A DNA stretch of 64,000 nucleotides, taken from Muscardinus avellanarius. Its lineage: Eukaryota > Chordata > Mammalia > Rodentia > Gliridae. Made by a program: the position numbers and the translations under genes. This document shows positions 24,140 to 37,568 of this stretch, in pieces. The DNA is taken from contig OY726572.1 of assembly GCA_963383645.1 (NCBI GenBank), positions 22,598,792 to 22,662,791 on the forward strand, written 5' to 3'. The notes under the pieces were generated by a model. The model saw only the letters and a list, made by a program, of their open reading frames with translations, searched no databases and was not told the origin of the DNA. Numbering within the stretch: position 1 is the first letter of the stretch; each line of letters starts with the position of its first letter.

Positions 24140-27100
24140 CGTGCTTTCCCCTTCTGCCCTCTTCTGACTTAACTCGTCTGCGTCTTGGTTTTCCCAGATG
24201 TGAAATGAAACTAATCACCCTCAAAACACCCCTGCAAGGTACTAATTACTGTCTGTGAGAGGCTTTAAGATCCTTGGATAGAATATAACAGTTCTAATAA
24301 TGGATAATAACACTCTGTCCTTCTCAGAGGCCTTTCATCCATGGATCTCAAAGCCTTTTACAAACCTTAATTAATTCTCACAACACCCCAGCGCAGGAGG
24401 CTGATGGTCATTAGCCCCATTTTACTGGTGGGGAAACTGAGAGAAGCCAGGAGACTGGCTTGAGGCCACACAATAAGTTGGCAGCCCCATGAGGGTTAAA
24501 CTCACAGCCCCCGGCCCCTGGGAGGGGCTCACATGGCGTGGGTTTCCACCCAGCCGGGCTGTGGACGAGGAGGCTGGTGGGCAGTGCCAGTCTCCCGAGG
24601 ACCCCTGGGGCTGCTGCTGAGGGGTGTCTGGGCCACTGAGCTCTGGGGAACTCTGAGGAGCTCCTAGGATGGGTGGTGCTGGCCTGGCTTAGCGATGTGG
24701 GAAGAGAAGTAACATTTTTAGGGCACCCCATGTATGCCAGCTCTGCAAGAGGCTCTGTTGCATTAGTCTCATTATCTGTAAGAAAGGACATCTCATCCTT
24801 CACTGAGTCTTGCCTACTGTGGAACAGACGCCTGCTTTTGCCTTCGTCGTCACAAACACACATTACAAACCATCTGGGTAGCAATAACGCATCATTAACC
24901 ATCATTTTAGAGAGGAGGAAACTGAGGCACACGGAAGAAAACTGGCTCGCTCCACGGTGTGACTGTGGAGAGCCACTGTTCTTCACTGACCCCTCCCGTC
25001 CCCAGCCCCTGACTCCGTCCAGCCCCACGCGGGCAGGTGAGGCCGAATGAGATCATGCCAAGGGCTTTGAAGTGCTCCGAGCCGCAGCTCCAGGTCCTCC
25101 CAGGGAAAGATGAAAAGCCTTGTGTCCTGAGCTCCGTGTCATCCCACAGGGAAGTTCTCAGAAGAATGGAAACAGCAGGGTCACCCAGGCTGGCTGGGGA
25201 TCACCTGGACTATCCCTCCGACTCCCCGGGCGGCTTCCCATGTCCTTCTGTGGTCCTCTCCGGGGAGGACCATGCTTCCTGGGACAGAGGGGTGAGTGCA
25301 GACCGCCTACCCCATGACCTGTGCCAGGCAGGGAGGGCCTGAAGCCAGGCTGTATTACTGGGCAAGTGCTCCCAACCTGGGCCCCATATGACCTCGGGGG
25401 TCGCTGGCAGCCCTGACAGCTCCTGATGCCTTGCCACACAACCACACACTCTAGAGCACTGTTTTTAATGACTGCCCTCCATGAGCTTAAAGGATTTGTT
25501 AGAAAGCAGATTCATCCTGGGGACAGTGGCAGGGCCTTTGGGACTGGGCAGGGCATCAGGAGACCTGGCTCTGGCCCCTGGCCATCTCCCAAGCAAGTTG
25601 TGGCCTTCCTGTGTCCTGCCTCAACTTCCCTGTTGGTACAAACCACAGTAGGTAGCACCAATGCACAACTCCTAAGGGGACTTTTGAAGCCCAGTGAAAG
25701 AAACACAGGTATGGCAAGATCAGGGTCCGCCTCGGCCAGGGCGAGTGCGGCGGAGAACACAGCGTTTCCAGGGTGGGCGGGTGGGGTGCCAGCTTTAGGC
25801 GGGGATCTTTGGGGGAAAATGCAGTTCTGTTCACGTGCTCAGCCTCAAATGAAAGAATATTTATTATCATTGTGTGTAGCCTTTTAGCTAAATTAGCACA
25901 ACGCTTCCTCAATCCCCCTCCACACCTGCAGGGCAGGTGTATCAGCACCCCCAACTTACAGACAAGCAAGCGGACACTCAGGAGGGTGAAATATCCTGCT
26001 CGCAGACATGCAGGCAGTAAAGGGCAAACCCAGGCCTCTTACCCAACAATCTATCTCTCTGAGGCTTTTTCTAGAAAGTTCTGCGTCACAGAGTCCATGC
26101 TAGGGGTTGGAAGCATGGTCCCCAAATACACTGGTTGAGGGTTCCTGTCACAGAGCCCACTTGCTGGGCCCTTTTCCTCCTCTGCAGGGCCCCGGGGAGG
26201 TGGCTTGGGGTGGGTCCTGGCCCTACAGAATGCCTCTGAGGATGGTGAAGTCAGGGTGTGGCGGGCGGTGGGCGGGAGCTGCTCCAGGCTGCTGGCTGGC
26301 TGGGCAGGGCAGGGCACCCAGAACAGGGTGACCTGGACAGCGCGACCTGGGATAATTGAGCATGGCATGCAGTGGTGATGGCGACGGCAGAGGTGGGGAG
26401 CCCCCTTCATGCCGAGAGGCCCCCACCAAGGAAGCTGGGCTGGCTCCCCTTCCATGGCTGCTGCTGGGCAGCTGCCAGGAGGCACGTCCTTTCTCTCTCC
26501 CAGCAGATCCTCCAGAGAGCCTGCTCAGACCTGCCCTCCCCACAAAGCGCAGTAGCAACTCCCTGGGGCAGAAAGTGTCTCTTCTGAAAGCAAGACAAGA
26601 GTTTAATTAAGCCCTAAACGCGCACAGTTGAGCCTGAAATTAGGGTGGTGGAGGGAGGGGGAGAAGGCAGTTGAGGACAGGGGGGCTTCAGCCCAACCCT
26701 GCCTGGGCTGAGCCAAACACCCTGCAAGCAGGCATGCACCGAGCCCCGGGGCTGGCTTACAAAACATTTTCTGACCTAGAAAGAGGAGAATGCCCTGTTC
26801 CCTGCCTCCCTAAACTTGAGCATGGGGATGGATATTGGAGTTTAGAGAGTTGGAAGAGAAAAAAACAGGAAATGCAGAGGACACCTCTGAAAGCCGGCTC
26901 CCAAGTCTGTGTCTGGGGGACTTGTGTGGATTCTGTGTGATGAACCCTGGGCAGCAGGACCCCAACCCCAAGGGAGGGCAGGTGGAGGACGTGCTGGGTG
27001 AGCCGGACCGCACACATGTGAGTGCCTGGCTTACAGCTCCTGCCCAGGGCACCTGGCTTCGCTCTCCCAGGTGGGCCAAGCTCATGCTGCCCCTGCCCGC

Positions 27101-28013
27101 CCCAGGAGCAATGGAGCAGCCAGCCCTGGTTGACGCAGCCAGCAGGGCTCCTGGCTTCAGGGACAAGACTGCATCCATAACTGCAGGTAGCCTGGCCGTT
27201 TGTAGCTCTGAGGGGGGCACTGTGTCAGCCTTCTCTCTCCTGTCTCCAGGTCTCCCCCAAACTGCAGCTGACACATTCAAACCCCAGCCTCCTCCTTCAC
27301 CTGGTAATTGATCCTCTTTTGCCCTGCAACTTGGGTTTGGTCTTAATTTGCCAGGGACTAAAAGCAAGAAGAGACGGGCAGGCGGGCATGTTACCGCTTG
27401 TCTCCGGGCAGAGCCTGTTGTGAGAGAGCTCCTGGTGCATGTAAAAGTGCACGCGTGTAGCAGAGTGAGGGAACAGGCTGTCCATGGGGGTGCCTGGTGC
27501 TCTCCCTTGTGTGTGGGGGGGTGACAGGCCTGATTTCTGTCACTGAGGCAGGGCACTCAGGACAGAGCGTAGACCCAGCTGCTGCATGGAGTGAGCTGAC
27601 CAGCCTTCTGGTGTTAGAAGCAAGGCGTAGGTTCTTTGACTTTAGGGTCTAATTTCCAAAGAAGCCAAACTGGGTGGTCTTCTGGTGGCCATCCCAGAGC
27701 TGTGGGAAGCAACGGCCATTGCTTTTCCTGACTTGGGTCTTGTACACCCATGGCTTCCCCTTCCCAGCACTGATGGGACGTCCTGCCTGGTGTTGCCATT
27801 GCTGGAGGAGAGCTGCCCTCAAGGGGTGATGCCCAGCGGCCGGAGAGCCCCGGCGGTCATTTGGCACCATCTCCCTTCTCCTCTGTACCTCTCCTCCTTG
27901 GCACCCCAGGTTAAACAGCAGGATGTCTGCTTTCACATTCAAAGGCCAGAAATCTGAAGTCAAGGTGTCGGTAGAAATCTATGGGGGACTCAGCTCTGAG
28001 GGGCTGTCACCAC
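24140..28013. other. Intergenic, mostly unique DNA
   Basis: No gene is recognised. MIR-like pieces lie at about 24340-24480 (cccattttactggtggggaaactgag) and 25870-26040. Several minus-strand open frames (up to 248 codons at 26810-27556) have no family resemblance and overlap equally long + strand frames. Confidence 0.5.
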
Positions 28014-28258
28014 GTACTTTATTTATTATTTATTTTTATTTGTTTATTTTGTGTGTGTGCTACGAGGCATGGAACCCAGGGGCATTCTACCTCTGAGCTG
28101 CAGCCTCAGCCCTATTTTATTCTTTATTTTTGAAAGAGGGTCTCATTAAGTTGCAGAAGGTCTTACTAAGTTGCTGAGACTGGCCTCAAACCTGGGATCC
28201 TCCTGTCTCAGCCTCCCAAGTACTGGGATTACAAGCATGTGCCACTACGCCCAGCAGC
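28014..28258 (-). mobile_element. Sciurid B1-dID SINE, minus strand
   Basis: A (TTTAT)-rich tail at 28019-28050, then ggcatggaacccaggggcat ... gggattacaagcatgtgcca ... cgcccagc. Full length. Confidence 0.9.
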
Positions 28259-29827
28259 CTTAGTCTTCCAAGGGCACTTACCACTGAATTTAGGGGCCAC
28301 CCCGATATTCTAAGATGGCCTCTTCACTGCAAGAGTCTTAACTTCATTACACCTGCAAAGACCCCTTTTCCAAAGAAGCTCATATCCATAGATTCTGGGG
28401 ATTTGGATGAGAAAATATCTTTACCACAGTTCAACCGGCCATACCACCCTGGGGTCAGCCATGTGCTTCCCTCCAGGTGCTCACTGCCTCTCCGGTTGAC
28501 TCCAACTACAGCCAAAGAAATCTGATTATTTTAAAGTTCTTATTTGGATAGAGTTGAAATCACACTCAACCTGATCCTCAGCCCATTGGCCCTAGTTCTG
28601 GCCTTGACCGCACATAAAACACACGTGAGTAAATAAACCCTCCGCTCCTAAGTACCTGAAATTATAACGAGGAAACAAAATCACAAAAAGAATGAACCGG
28701 CTTAGTCTTGATGTCAGGGGGGGTTCACAGACCCCGGACTTCCCGAACTTCCCGGCGGCTCTGCCCTATGACCTTGGGCCTCGGTTTCCTCACCATAACG
28801 CCAGGGGGCGGCTGAGTCACCGCTCTTGGCTAACGCATCTTGGAGGTTCACAACTCCTACTGGTATATTACATGCTCTGAGAGGTCCCGAGAAAAGAAAA
28901 CCTTTTAGCCTAGTATTTTCCAAATTTATTTGAAAATTGTCCTTTTATCCCCTCCCTAGAGTTCTCAGTCTGTTTTAGCCAAACCAAATTGGTTGCCTTC
29001 TTGTGGTCTTAGGTTCCGGTCCCAGCACTGTTCCTAAACATTTTGCTAGTGATAACAAGGTATCTGTCAGAAGATGGGATTCTAGAGTCTGGATATTAGG
29101 GATGTTAGAAGCATCTCCTCCAAACCACAGGCGGCTAGGGCAAGGCTGTGGACAATGGCCTCCCCTCCTAGGGACCTGGGGCCTCTCTGGTCCTACCTGG
29201 TGCCCTGGAGACCTGGGGACCCTGCCGGAGGAAGCCAGGGGGCCAGGGGGGAGAAGGAGCACTTCCGCAGCCCTGCCCCCTGGGGACCCGCACCTCACCT
29301 CAACCCCAGACTCACTGCTGCACCTGTCCTTTGTTCTCTGGACACTTTTTTTTTTTTTTTTTTTTTTCAGGTCTAAACTAAATCTTCCTAACTTTGCTGG
29401 GGGTGGGGGTGTCTCACAGAAGTTGGGTCTTGTGAAATGACAGCAGGAAGAATACCTGGACCTCCCAAGGGAAAGACACAGCTGGGGAGGGCCGGGAAGG
29501 GCGGGTCCCCAGGGAGGAGGGGAGAGGCTGGGATGACTCACGCCTGGGACGGTGGGGGTGGGCCAGAGGGAGGCGGAAATGCTGAAATGGAAACTGAACT
29601 AGGTGAACAGAGCCACCCAAAAGGCCACCAAGTTTATCCCCCTCGCCCCGTCCCCCAAGTGAGATTACGCCCGGACCCTCATCCTCTCCCCTCTTTAAGA
29701 TCAGCCTTCGAGGAGCACCCGTGACATAATGCAGAGACAAGGTCTGCTGTGCTTTTGATACAGCTTGGCACTGTGAATTGGGTGCCAGTGTCTTGGGCAC
29801 CATGCCAGTTGCTTTTGTGCACAGATT

Positions 29828-30057
29828 ATTATTAGTAGTAGTAATAGTAGTAGTATTTGTGATACTGGGAATTGAACCTAGGGGCATTCTACCTTTGAGC
29901 TACACCCTCAGCCCTGTTTTATTTTTTATTTTGAAACAGAGTCTCACTAAGTTGCTGAGGGCCTTGCTAAGTTGCCAAGGCTAGCCACCAATCTGTGATC
30001 TTCCTGTCTCAACTTCCCCAGTACTGGGATTGCAGGCATGCATCACCATAACCAGCT
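29828..30057 (-). mobile_element. Sciurid SINE, minus strand, with (TAG)n tail
   Basis: ATT/AGT trinucleotides at 29828-29856 are followed by gtgatactgggaattgaacc ... gggattgcaggcatgcatca. The tail shows trinucleotide rather than CA expansion. Confidence 0.85.
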
Positions 30058-32600
30058 AGATTATTTAATCCTCACCACCTCTAAAATTTTACAGGTGAAG
30101 ACACCAAGGCTCAGAGAAATTTAGTATCTTGCCCAAAGTCAAGAGGCAAAGGGAGGGACAGGACTAGGTCTGTCTGGCTCCAGCTTCCAACATGAGTTGC
30201 TCAGCCGCTGGATCCCAAGTGGGGTGGGAAATTCTCTGTCTCTCCTGAATCTCTTACTCTCAGCTGAGTTGGCGCTGATGGAAGGATCATGTAAATAAGA
30301 AGGACCTACTCCCTGTCCAGCCTGGAGAGACATCATCCATCTTTTGGTACGGGTTGCAGCCTTCTAGTTACTGGGGTGGGGAATGTTTACCTTTCTGTTA
30401 ATGAAAAGAAATAGATGTGATAATAAATAAATGCCCAACCCAGCGCTATAATCGGTGTCCCTAACAATAAGGTTCTGTGTTTGCTCTTGGCTGTGGATTA
30501 TGTTCATTGGCTATGGGCACTATGCAGGAGCCCCCGGGCACGCCAACCAGGGTGGGGCCCCGGGCACACTTACACTGGCCTTTCTGCCTTAAGCTCCCAG
30601 AGTTTGCCCTGAGAAGCCAGGCCCCTGCAGACCAGGAGCCTGCAGGCGCCCAGCCAGCTCTAGGGAGGCCCAGGAGGCTTCTGGGTTCAAGGGCAGCAGA
30701 AAGGTGCTCTTCCCTTGGCAACCTGGTCCCAGCTCTGCCTGTCACCCCGGGTGACCGGTGACCGGAAGCAAGCCTTCCCGCCCTGGGCCTCAGTTTTCAC
30801 ATTTACGTAATAATGTCTGAGAGGGTTGCACGGAGCATGCTCTTGGGCTCCTTCCAACTCTGACATTACAGGACTCTATAGCCTGGGCTCCTCCTGACAT
30901 TGCTTATGCTCCCAGGGCTCCTGTGTAGGGCGCCCAGCAGGCAGCTGGGCTCAGAGCTCCAAGACCCCAAATTCTCTTTGTAAAGTGACTGACTTCTCTT
31001 GCAGCCTCAGCTTGGCTTCCTGCTTTCTTGCTTTCTCTAGCTTTCCTGTGCCTGGAATTTCCCAGTTTGCAAGACATTTTCAGAAATCTTTCCCCATCTG
31101 AGCCTGACCACAACCCTGAGAGGCAGGCAGAGGAAGGAATGCAGCTCTGCGAGCGGCAAACACGTGCGGACTCTTCTCCGCAGCTACAGAAACCCGTGCA
31201 GGAAGAAGGCAGTGTATAAATAAATGCACAGAGGATGGATGTTTCAATAAATGCACATGTGCACCATCCTTGCCTCAGCCCTGAGAGTGGGATCCAGTGG
31301 GGCCCAGAGGAGTCCAGGAACTGTCCAGGGTCCCTTGGCTATCAGGCAACAGAATCAGGATTTCAATGCAGGCCTCTTTGACCTAAGGCCCCGGCCCCTC
31401 TTGCTGCTTGAACTAAGCACAGGCCCAGTGTTTTTTTGCCTCACTTTGCAAATAAGAGAGTTGGGTGTACAGAGATGAAATGACTTTGTCAAGGTTTTTC
31501 AAGTGGCAGAGCCAGGAATCAAATCACCTTCTTTTGCTCATAAAGCTGGGGGGCTCTTTCTGAAAACATCACAGCCACATCAAAAGAAAAGCCAAAGGAG
31601 TCCCTTCCATCCTTCCTTCCTTCTTTCCTTCTTCCCTTCCTTCCTGGAACATCCCCTCCCCCTCAGGGGCTCACGTGCCTGGACAGGAAATCGCATGATG
31701 TGATTGGTGCAGATAACAGAGCTCTGGCTCCCCAGGCCCTGTGGCCTGTAGAGGCTTGTGTGTAAGGGGGAGGGCATCCGACGTGCATGCGCCCTGACCC
31801 TTGCAGCCCGTCCATGGGGTGCAGGACACTCAGGGGACTCTGGCAGCACTTGGCTCTACTGTGTGTATGATACATAGGGTTGCCTGGCCAAGTGTGTGCA
31901 AGTCTATCTGAACACACCCAGGCAGCTGTGGGGGGCACTGGACCCTTCCTCTGAAGCAAACCTCCCTTCCCTCACGCTCTCTCCTGGACAGTGGCCACAG
32001 CCACATCCTCAGTCTTCACTCTGGGCTCCTGCTTTCCGGTCCTTTATTCTGCCACCCGGGCAATCCGCAGGAAGCTGTTTTTATCTTCAGGCTGTGCCCC
32101 CTTATATGTTTCTCTTGGGCCATAACAAAATAAAATAATAAAAAAAAAATCTACCTGGAAGGTAGCACTCGAAATTGTTCAAAGCCTAGGAAAACTCATG
32201 TTCAAAGCCTAGGCCATGGCGTGTCTTCTCCATTCTCAAGAAACTGTTGATGGAGGAGCATCTGAGCTTTCTCTCACGGTGTGTGCCTCTGTATGTGTAG
32301 GGGGTGGCTTTTCAGACAAATTTACTGACGCATAAGATATCCATCCCTCAGGTGTGCAAGTTGTGTATACAGCCTGATGAGTTTTCACGAGTGAAAAGAC
32401 CAATCAAGAAACTGAACTGGGCCAGCGCAGAGGCTCTCGGCCCTGCATCTCAGCCCAATCCTAACTCTACAAGGCCAACCACATTCTGAATTCTAATATC
32501 ATGGATTCATTCTGCTTTACAACAAAATTCATATAATGGAACAGTATGTATTATTTTGCATCTGGCTTCTTTTGGTCTACATTCTCTTTGTTAACTGGCC
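30058..32600. other. Intergenic with old repeat traces
   Basis: A MIR-like fragment at about 30058-30180 (ttttacaggtgaagacacca ... cttgcccaaagtcaag) is followed by unique DNA and a CTTC-rich tract (31605-31646). No gene recognised. Confidence 0.5.
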
Positions 32601-32706
32601 ATAAATATACAAGTAGTGTATATATACACATTTAATATATATACATGTACAATCATATACACGTATATGAATGCATATATATATATATAATTTGTCCCCC
32701 CTTTTT

Positions 32707-32906
32707 TTGCTGAAATATTTTATTTTATTTTTGTGGTACTGGGGGCTGAACCCAGGGGCATTCTACCACAGGATACATACCCAGATCTTATTTTTTTTTT
32801 TTTGAGATATAGTATCTCTAAGCTGTCCAGGCTGGCCTCAAATCTGTGATCTTCCTGCGAAGTACTAGAATTGCAGTCATATATCGCTGTGCCCAGCTTT
32901 GCTGAA

Positions 32907-32937
<31 letters not shown>

Positions 32938-33130
32938 GGTGGTACTGGGGTTCCTGGAAGCCCGTCTATCTCCGGGCTACACTCCCAGACCTATTTTATT
33001 TTTGGAAACAGGGTCTCCTAAGCCAGCGCACTCAGCTGGCTTCGAACCTGCGCGATCCTCCTGTCTCTGCCTCCCAAGCGCGGGGATTACAAGCGTGCGC
33101 CACCACGCCCGGCCTTTGCTGAAATATTTT
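32707..33130 (-). mobile_element. Two serial minus-strand SINEs sharing one target sequence
   Basis: TTGCTGAAATATTTT occurs at 32707-32721, 32899-32913 and 33116-33130. An older diverged SINE lies between repeats 1 and 2, and a younger SINE of the 'gcttaagagaccctg' subfamily between 2 and 3. Confidence 0.92.
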
Positions 33131-33151
33131 AAATAAAAAACTCAAACACAG

Positions 33152-33210
33152 GAGCTACAGGTGTAGCTTAGTGCTTAGCATGTGTAAGACAGGGTCCAAT
33201 CCCCAACACC
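33152..33210 (+). mobile_element. ID-type SINE fragment
   Basis: ggagctacaggtgtagctta ... ggtccaatccccaacaccaaa is a monomeric tRNA-like unit with A-box and B-box-like motifs and no B1 half. Confidence 0.7.
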
Positions 33211-34055
33211 AAACCCTCCCCCAGTAAAACAACAACTCCCTCCAAGCATTATGTCATTTCATCCGATGTTCATAGAATGTTCAGTATGCATCTCTGAATA
33301 ATATGGAAATTATTTTGAATAACATAATTAATGTTCTTATCCCACCTAACACACTTGAAAACAATTCTGGGAATCTTCTAATATCCCGTCCATATTAAAC
33401 GTCCCACTTACGTATTTATAAAAGAGAGCACAGCTACAGGTGAAGCTTTGCACCCCATTCTGCTCCTGCCTCCTGTGTTCCCTCCCCCATGTATTAGCCT
33501 TGCCTTTGAACGTCTGTCTAAACCCTCTGCGTCTTGTGGTGGACTTCCAAGGTCTGGCAGGACACTCACAGAATTTGTAGGGTCAGCTGACTCAGACCCT
33601 CATTTGGCTTCAGAATCCCCTTTACAAAGTCCACCATGTAGCTCCAACCTCTTTTTAAATATCTGCTTCAAATTTTCAGTGATATTTTCTGGGGGTACTC
33701 TCTGAGGTCATATCTACCTCCTCCGATACCTGCACCTATTTTTGTCCTCTGGGGTCATCCCAAATAAGTCTAGCTTTTTTTTCTACAGAGAATACCATCA
33801 GATATTCAGAGATATTCAGGGTTATTCTCTTTCTACCCCCAGGCTGCATATTTTAAGCCATTCTCCTGAGTTCATTCAATCCCGACAATTCGTTCTTGTC
33901 TCTAGCACGAGACTTTCCCGGATGTTGACCCTTCCTAATGCTGTCTGCCCTGCAACTTCCTGCACCTTCACCTGTCAAATCCTACAGATTCCTGAAACCA
34001 AGTTCACTGGTACCATTTTCACAAAGCCTTTGTGATGGGTTCCAGCTGATACATT

Positions 34056-34266
34056 TTTTTTTTTTTTTTGGTGGTACTGGGGTTCCCGGAAGCCCTTCTA
34101 CCTCCGGTATACACTCCCACGGGCTACACTCCCAGACCTATTTTTTAACATTTTTATGTGGAAACAGAGTCTCTTAAGCCAGCGAGGTTGGCTCCGAACC
34201 AGCGCGATCCTCCTGTCTCCGCCTCCCAAGCGCGGGGATTACAAGCGTGTGCCACCACGCCCAGCA
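34056..34266 (-). mobile_element. Sciurid SINE, 'gcttaagagaccctg' subfamily, minus strand, with TSD
   Basis: A T-run, then ggtggtactggggttcccgg ... gtctcttaagccagcgaggt ... ccaccacgcccagc. The target duplication GCTGATAC(A/G)TTT is present on both sides. Confidence 0.9.
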
Positions 34267-36324
34267 ACCGGCTGATACGTTTGCAGCCTCAGTATTAACC
34301 AGAGAACCCTGGTAGCTATCTTGTGTCGACTGGGTTCTGACTTGTTTTAAAGTTATTTGAGAATCTTTCTCATTCCTCACCAGATTCCGAATTCTTTGAA
34401 CACGGACATTTTCTTACCTGTAATTGTGTTTCTGGAAATGTCTAGCAAACAGTAGGTGTTCACAGTAGGCCCTCTTTCTATGTTCATGGCACATTAGTCA
34501 GGGCCCTTTTAGTTGCAAGTGACAGATACTCTATTCAAATAGGCTTAAATAGAGAGTTTCTTGCCATCTATCTGTGATGTCTAGGAGGGCACCCCTGGAG
34601 ACATAATGGGTTTCAGGTGACCAAACACTGTCATCAGAAATTTCTTCTTTATTGCTTGGCTCAGCTTGCTTCTGGGGTGACTTTATTCCTAGTCATCTGG
34701 CCCAAAGAGTAGAAAAATGGGAGTGTTTGTTTTCCAAGGGTTCCAGCCAAAGCCTCAGGTCTCTCATAATTAACAGGTTCTGGGTCATCTGTAGAATCAC
34801 GAACCAATCAGTAACTGGAGCCAAGGATGTGAGATGTTTGTGTTGGAGTGGAGCATGTGTTCACCCCGCAAGCTCAAGGTTAGGGTCAACCCATGGCGGG
34901 TGCAGTGGGAAGATGGAGGATCCCCAAAGGAAAAGCAGTGCCCTACCCAAAGAAAGGAGAGTATGTGCGGGGCAGGCCATATGACAGGTTCAACAGAGCT
35001 GAAAGGAGCTTTGCACAGGAGAATGGGCCTCTTGCTCCTCCCATTTCTCATCTCCTCTTGTATTTCCTTGGACCCATGACTTACCTTACTGGGCCTCCGT
35101 TTCTTCATCTAGAAAATGGGGCCAGGTATGTGGGCCCTGTCCTCTGCCCAGGCTATTGAGAGATAAGATGAAACCCCGTTCTGGTGACCTGACTGTATGG
35201 AAGGAGTTTGTATGTAATGGTTCAATTCAGCGCTAAAGTGGAAGCTCATTAACATGATCTGTACCAAGACTCAGGGGCCAGAATACTGGTATTGAAATTC
35301 CAGCGTGGCTGCTTTTTAGCTCTGGAAACTTGGACAAGTTTGCCTGTCTTAACCAGTTTTCTCTATTGTTGAATGAGGATAATTGTTACCACCTCTTAAG
35401 GTTGTTGCAAATATTAACTGAGTTAATATGTATGACCCAATTAAAATAACACTTGGTACAAGGTAAGCCCCATAAAAGGTTTTTATAGGTGTCCCCATTG
35501 TTATTGACTTATGGCCCCACTATTTTGTGTGCTACTCTGTATTCTTCTCGGCTGGACTGAAGCGGCCTGAGGGCAGAGCACATCCAGGCTTCCCCAGAAA
35601 GTGCTGAGCAAATCCCCGGGGCCAGGCTGACAGGTAGCTGTGGGACCCTGGAAGAGCCCAAACCACCTGACAAGTGGACAGAGCCTGCCTGAGCATCCTG
35701 CGCCACCAGGGAAAGCGCAAGTGGGGGCCTGAATAGCATCTTCCCCTCGTTTCCAGGAGGCTCAAAATAAGAGGACCCTGGAAATGTATTTCTAAGTAGA
35801 ACTGGGGGGTGCCTGGCAGGAGGAAGAGGCCGAAGCTTCGCCTCCTGCTGGACTCCCATCCCACCCTTGCCCTGTGACACCTTGGCTGCAATATGACCTC
35901 CTGGTGCAGATGGGAAGGCAGCCCTCTGAGGATGCTGAGGGGCTTGGTCCAGGCCACATGGCCAGCCAGAGGGGTGCTGTGCTGGAGCTCCCCTTCCTGT
36001 GTCCCTCTCCTGAGCAGAGCCGAAAACGGGAGAAGCAAGAATGCCAGCCTGTGCTTCCTCGAGTCCCAGCAAACATTTCTACCAGGGATGTCTCATAAAT
36101 GTCCCATTCTGCTTCATAAATATATTTTTGAATAATAGCACTGGTCACTTTATGTTTGGAATGCATCCAGCTTTAAAACAACAACAAAATATTGGTTGTA
36201 GAGAAGGATCTCCTCCCGCCTTCTAGGGCAGTGACCACGTGGGGCCTCCAGGGCCTGTCAGGGTGAGGTTTGGTGAATAGAAAGGCTTCATTTGCATTTC
36301 ATTATCGGAAATCTTTCACAAACC
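34267..36324. other. Intergenic with a MIR
   Basis: A MIR in + orientation occupies about 35275-35480 (ggaaacttggacaagtttgc ... aggttgttgcaaatattaac). The remainder shows no gene. A 187-codon minus-strand frame at 35509-36072 has no family resemblance. Confidence 0.5.
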
Positions 36325-36515
36325 TTGATGTACGATCGGTCATGTATGGCTTCACGACAGGGATACGTTCTGAAAGCTGCGTTGCTAGGTGATTCTTTCC
36401 TGTGTGAACATCGTGGAGTAGTTTGCACAAACTAAGCTGGCTATGCCATCACGAGGCTGTCGTGGTTGACCGGAATGTCATTATGCAGGGCACAACCGTG
36501 ACTCCCAATGTGGTC
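36325..36515. mobile_element. Old non-autonomous DNA transposon
   Basis: The ends read ggtcatgtatggcttcacga and (reverse complement of the other end) agtcacggttgtgccctgca, imperfect inverted repeats. The inner 'gggatacgttctgaaagctg' and 'gttgaccggaatgtcattat' match a common mammalian DNA-transposon relic. The family name is left open. Confidence 0.55.
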
Positions 36516-37568
36516 TAAGGCAACAACGCGGCTCTGCTGTTACTGTTCGCTTGCTTTTCTTTTTAAATCGAGGGTACCATAATTAAGTAAAGCAAGTAAG
36601 ACACCATCATCTCAAATCTATCGAGCTTGGTAAGTTTTTTATATACATACAGGCACATGTAAGCCCCATTCAGATGGAGAACATCCCTTTAAATATGACA
36701 ATCATGATCGCCTCCATGTTGATAATTTCTTGACTTCCTTGTCTTCTGTTCTTCCTCTTGGAGTCTGTCCTATAAATGAAATGGGAATATATTGGAAGAG
36801 GTCTACATGATGCATCTCAGAATACCTAAGGGTGAGGGTCCTCTGGCCCATGGAATGGGCAGTGGAGGGTCCCCAAAGGAAACTGGAGACTTCAAGAAAG
36901 TGGAGTAAGGCCATGCGAGGGAAAGCCATCCTTATTACTCAGCTCTTGCCCCCAGCTGTGGGTTCCTTTAGATTGGTGGTTTCTATCCTTTCCTGGGCCC
37001 CACATCTGAGAGACACAACACATTCCTCAGCACTGGTGGCTCCGTGAAGTTTCAGGGAAGGTGGGAGGTGTGGTTCAAGAAAGCTGTGCAGGTTATTCTG
37101 ATGTTCACCCCTGCTCTGGGGGAAGTGTGAGGCTCACAGATTTATGTCATCTCCTCCATTCTGAAATCCTAATCATGGTAAGTTACCTTGAGGAGTTAGC
37201 ATCTCTGCCAGTTCCTCAAATTCGTTGAGTGCCTCTCCTCCATGTCCACCAGATCCACTCTCCACGCACCCTTTTCTGTGTCCTGGGAGAACACTGACCA
37301 GGTCCCTGCCCTTTAGCCAGAGATGAGGGCAGGAGGTGGGAGAGATGCGTGTGGTACCCTCCCCCTTTCAACACAGGATTTTAGCATTGGGTGTTCCTTT
37401 CCGCCTGCTGGTGGCCTTCCATCACGGCCACAGCACCCAATAGGTTCTAACACCAAATTCCTCCCCCTTCCAACCCAAGGGGTAGCCAGTTTCCAGTTGT
37501 TACAAGCCTCCAGGTGCCTTCAGCTCCCTTGTTCTTTATCTCTGCCCACACCTAAGAAGTTTTGCCAT

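Noticed and set aside
26810..27556. A 248-codon minus-strand open frame in the intergenic part
   Set aside because: No recognisable domain, and similarly long frames overlap it on the other strand, as expected by chance.
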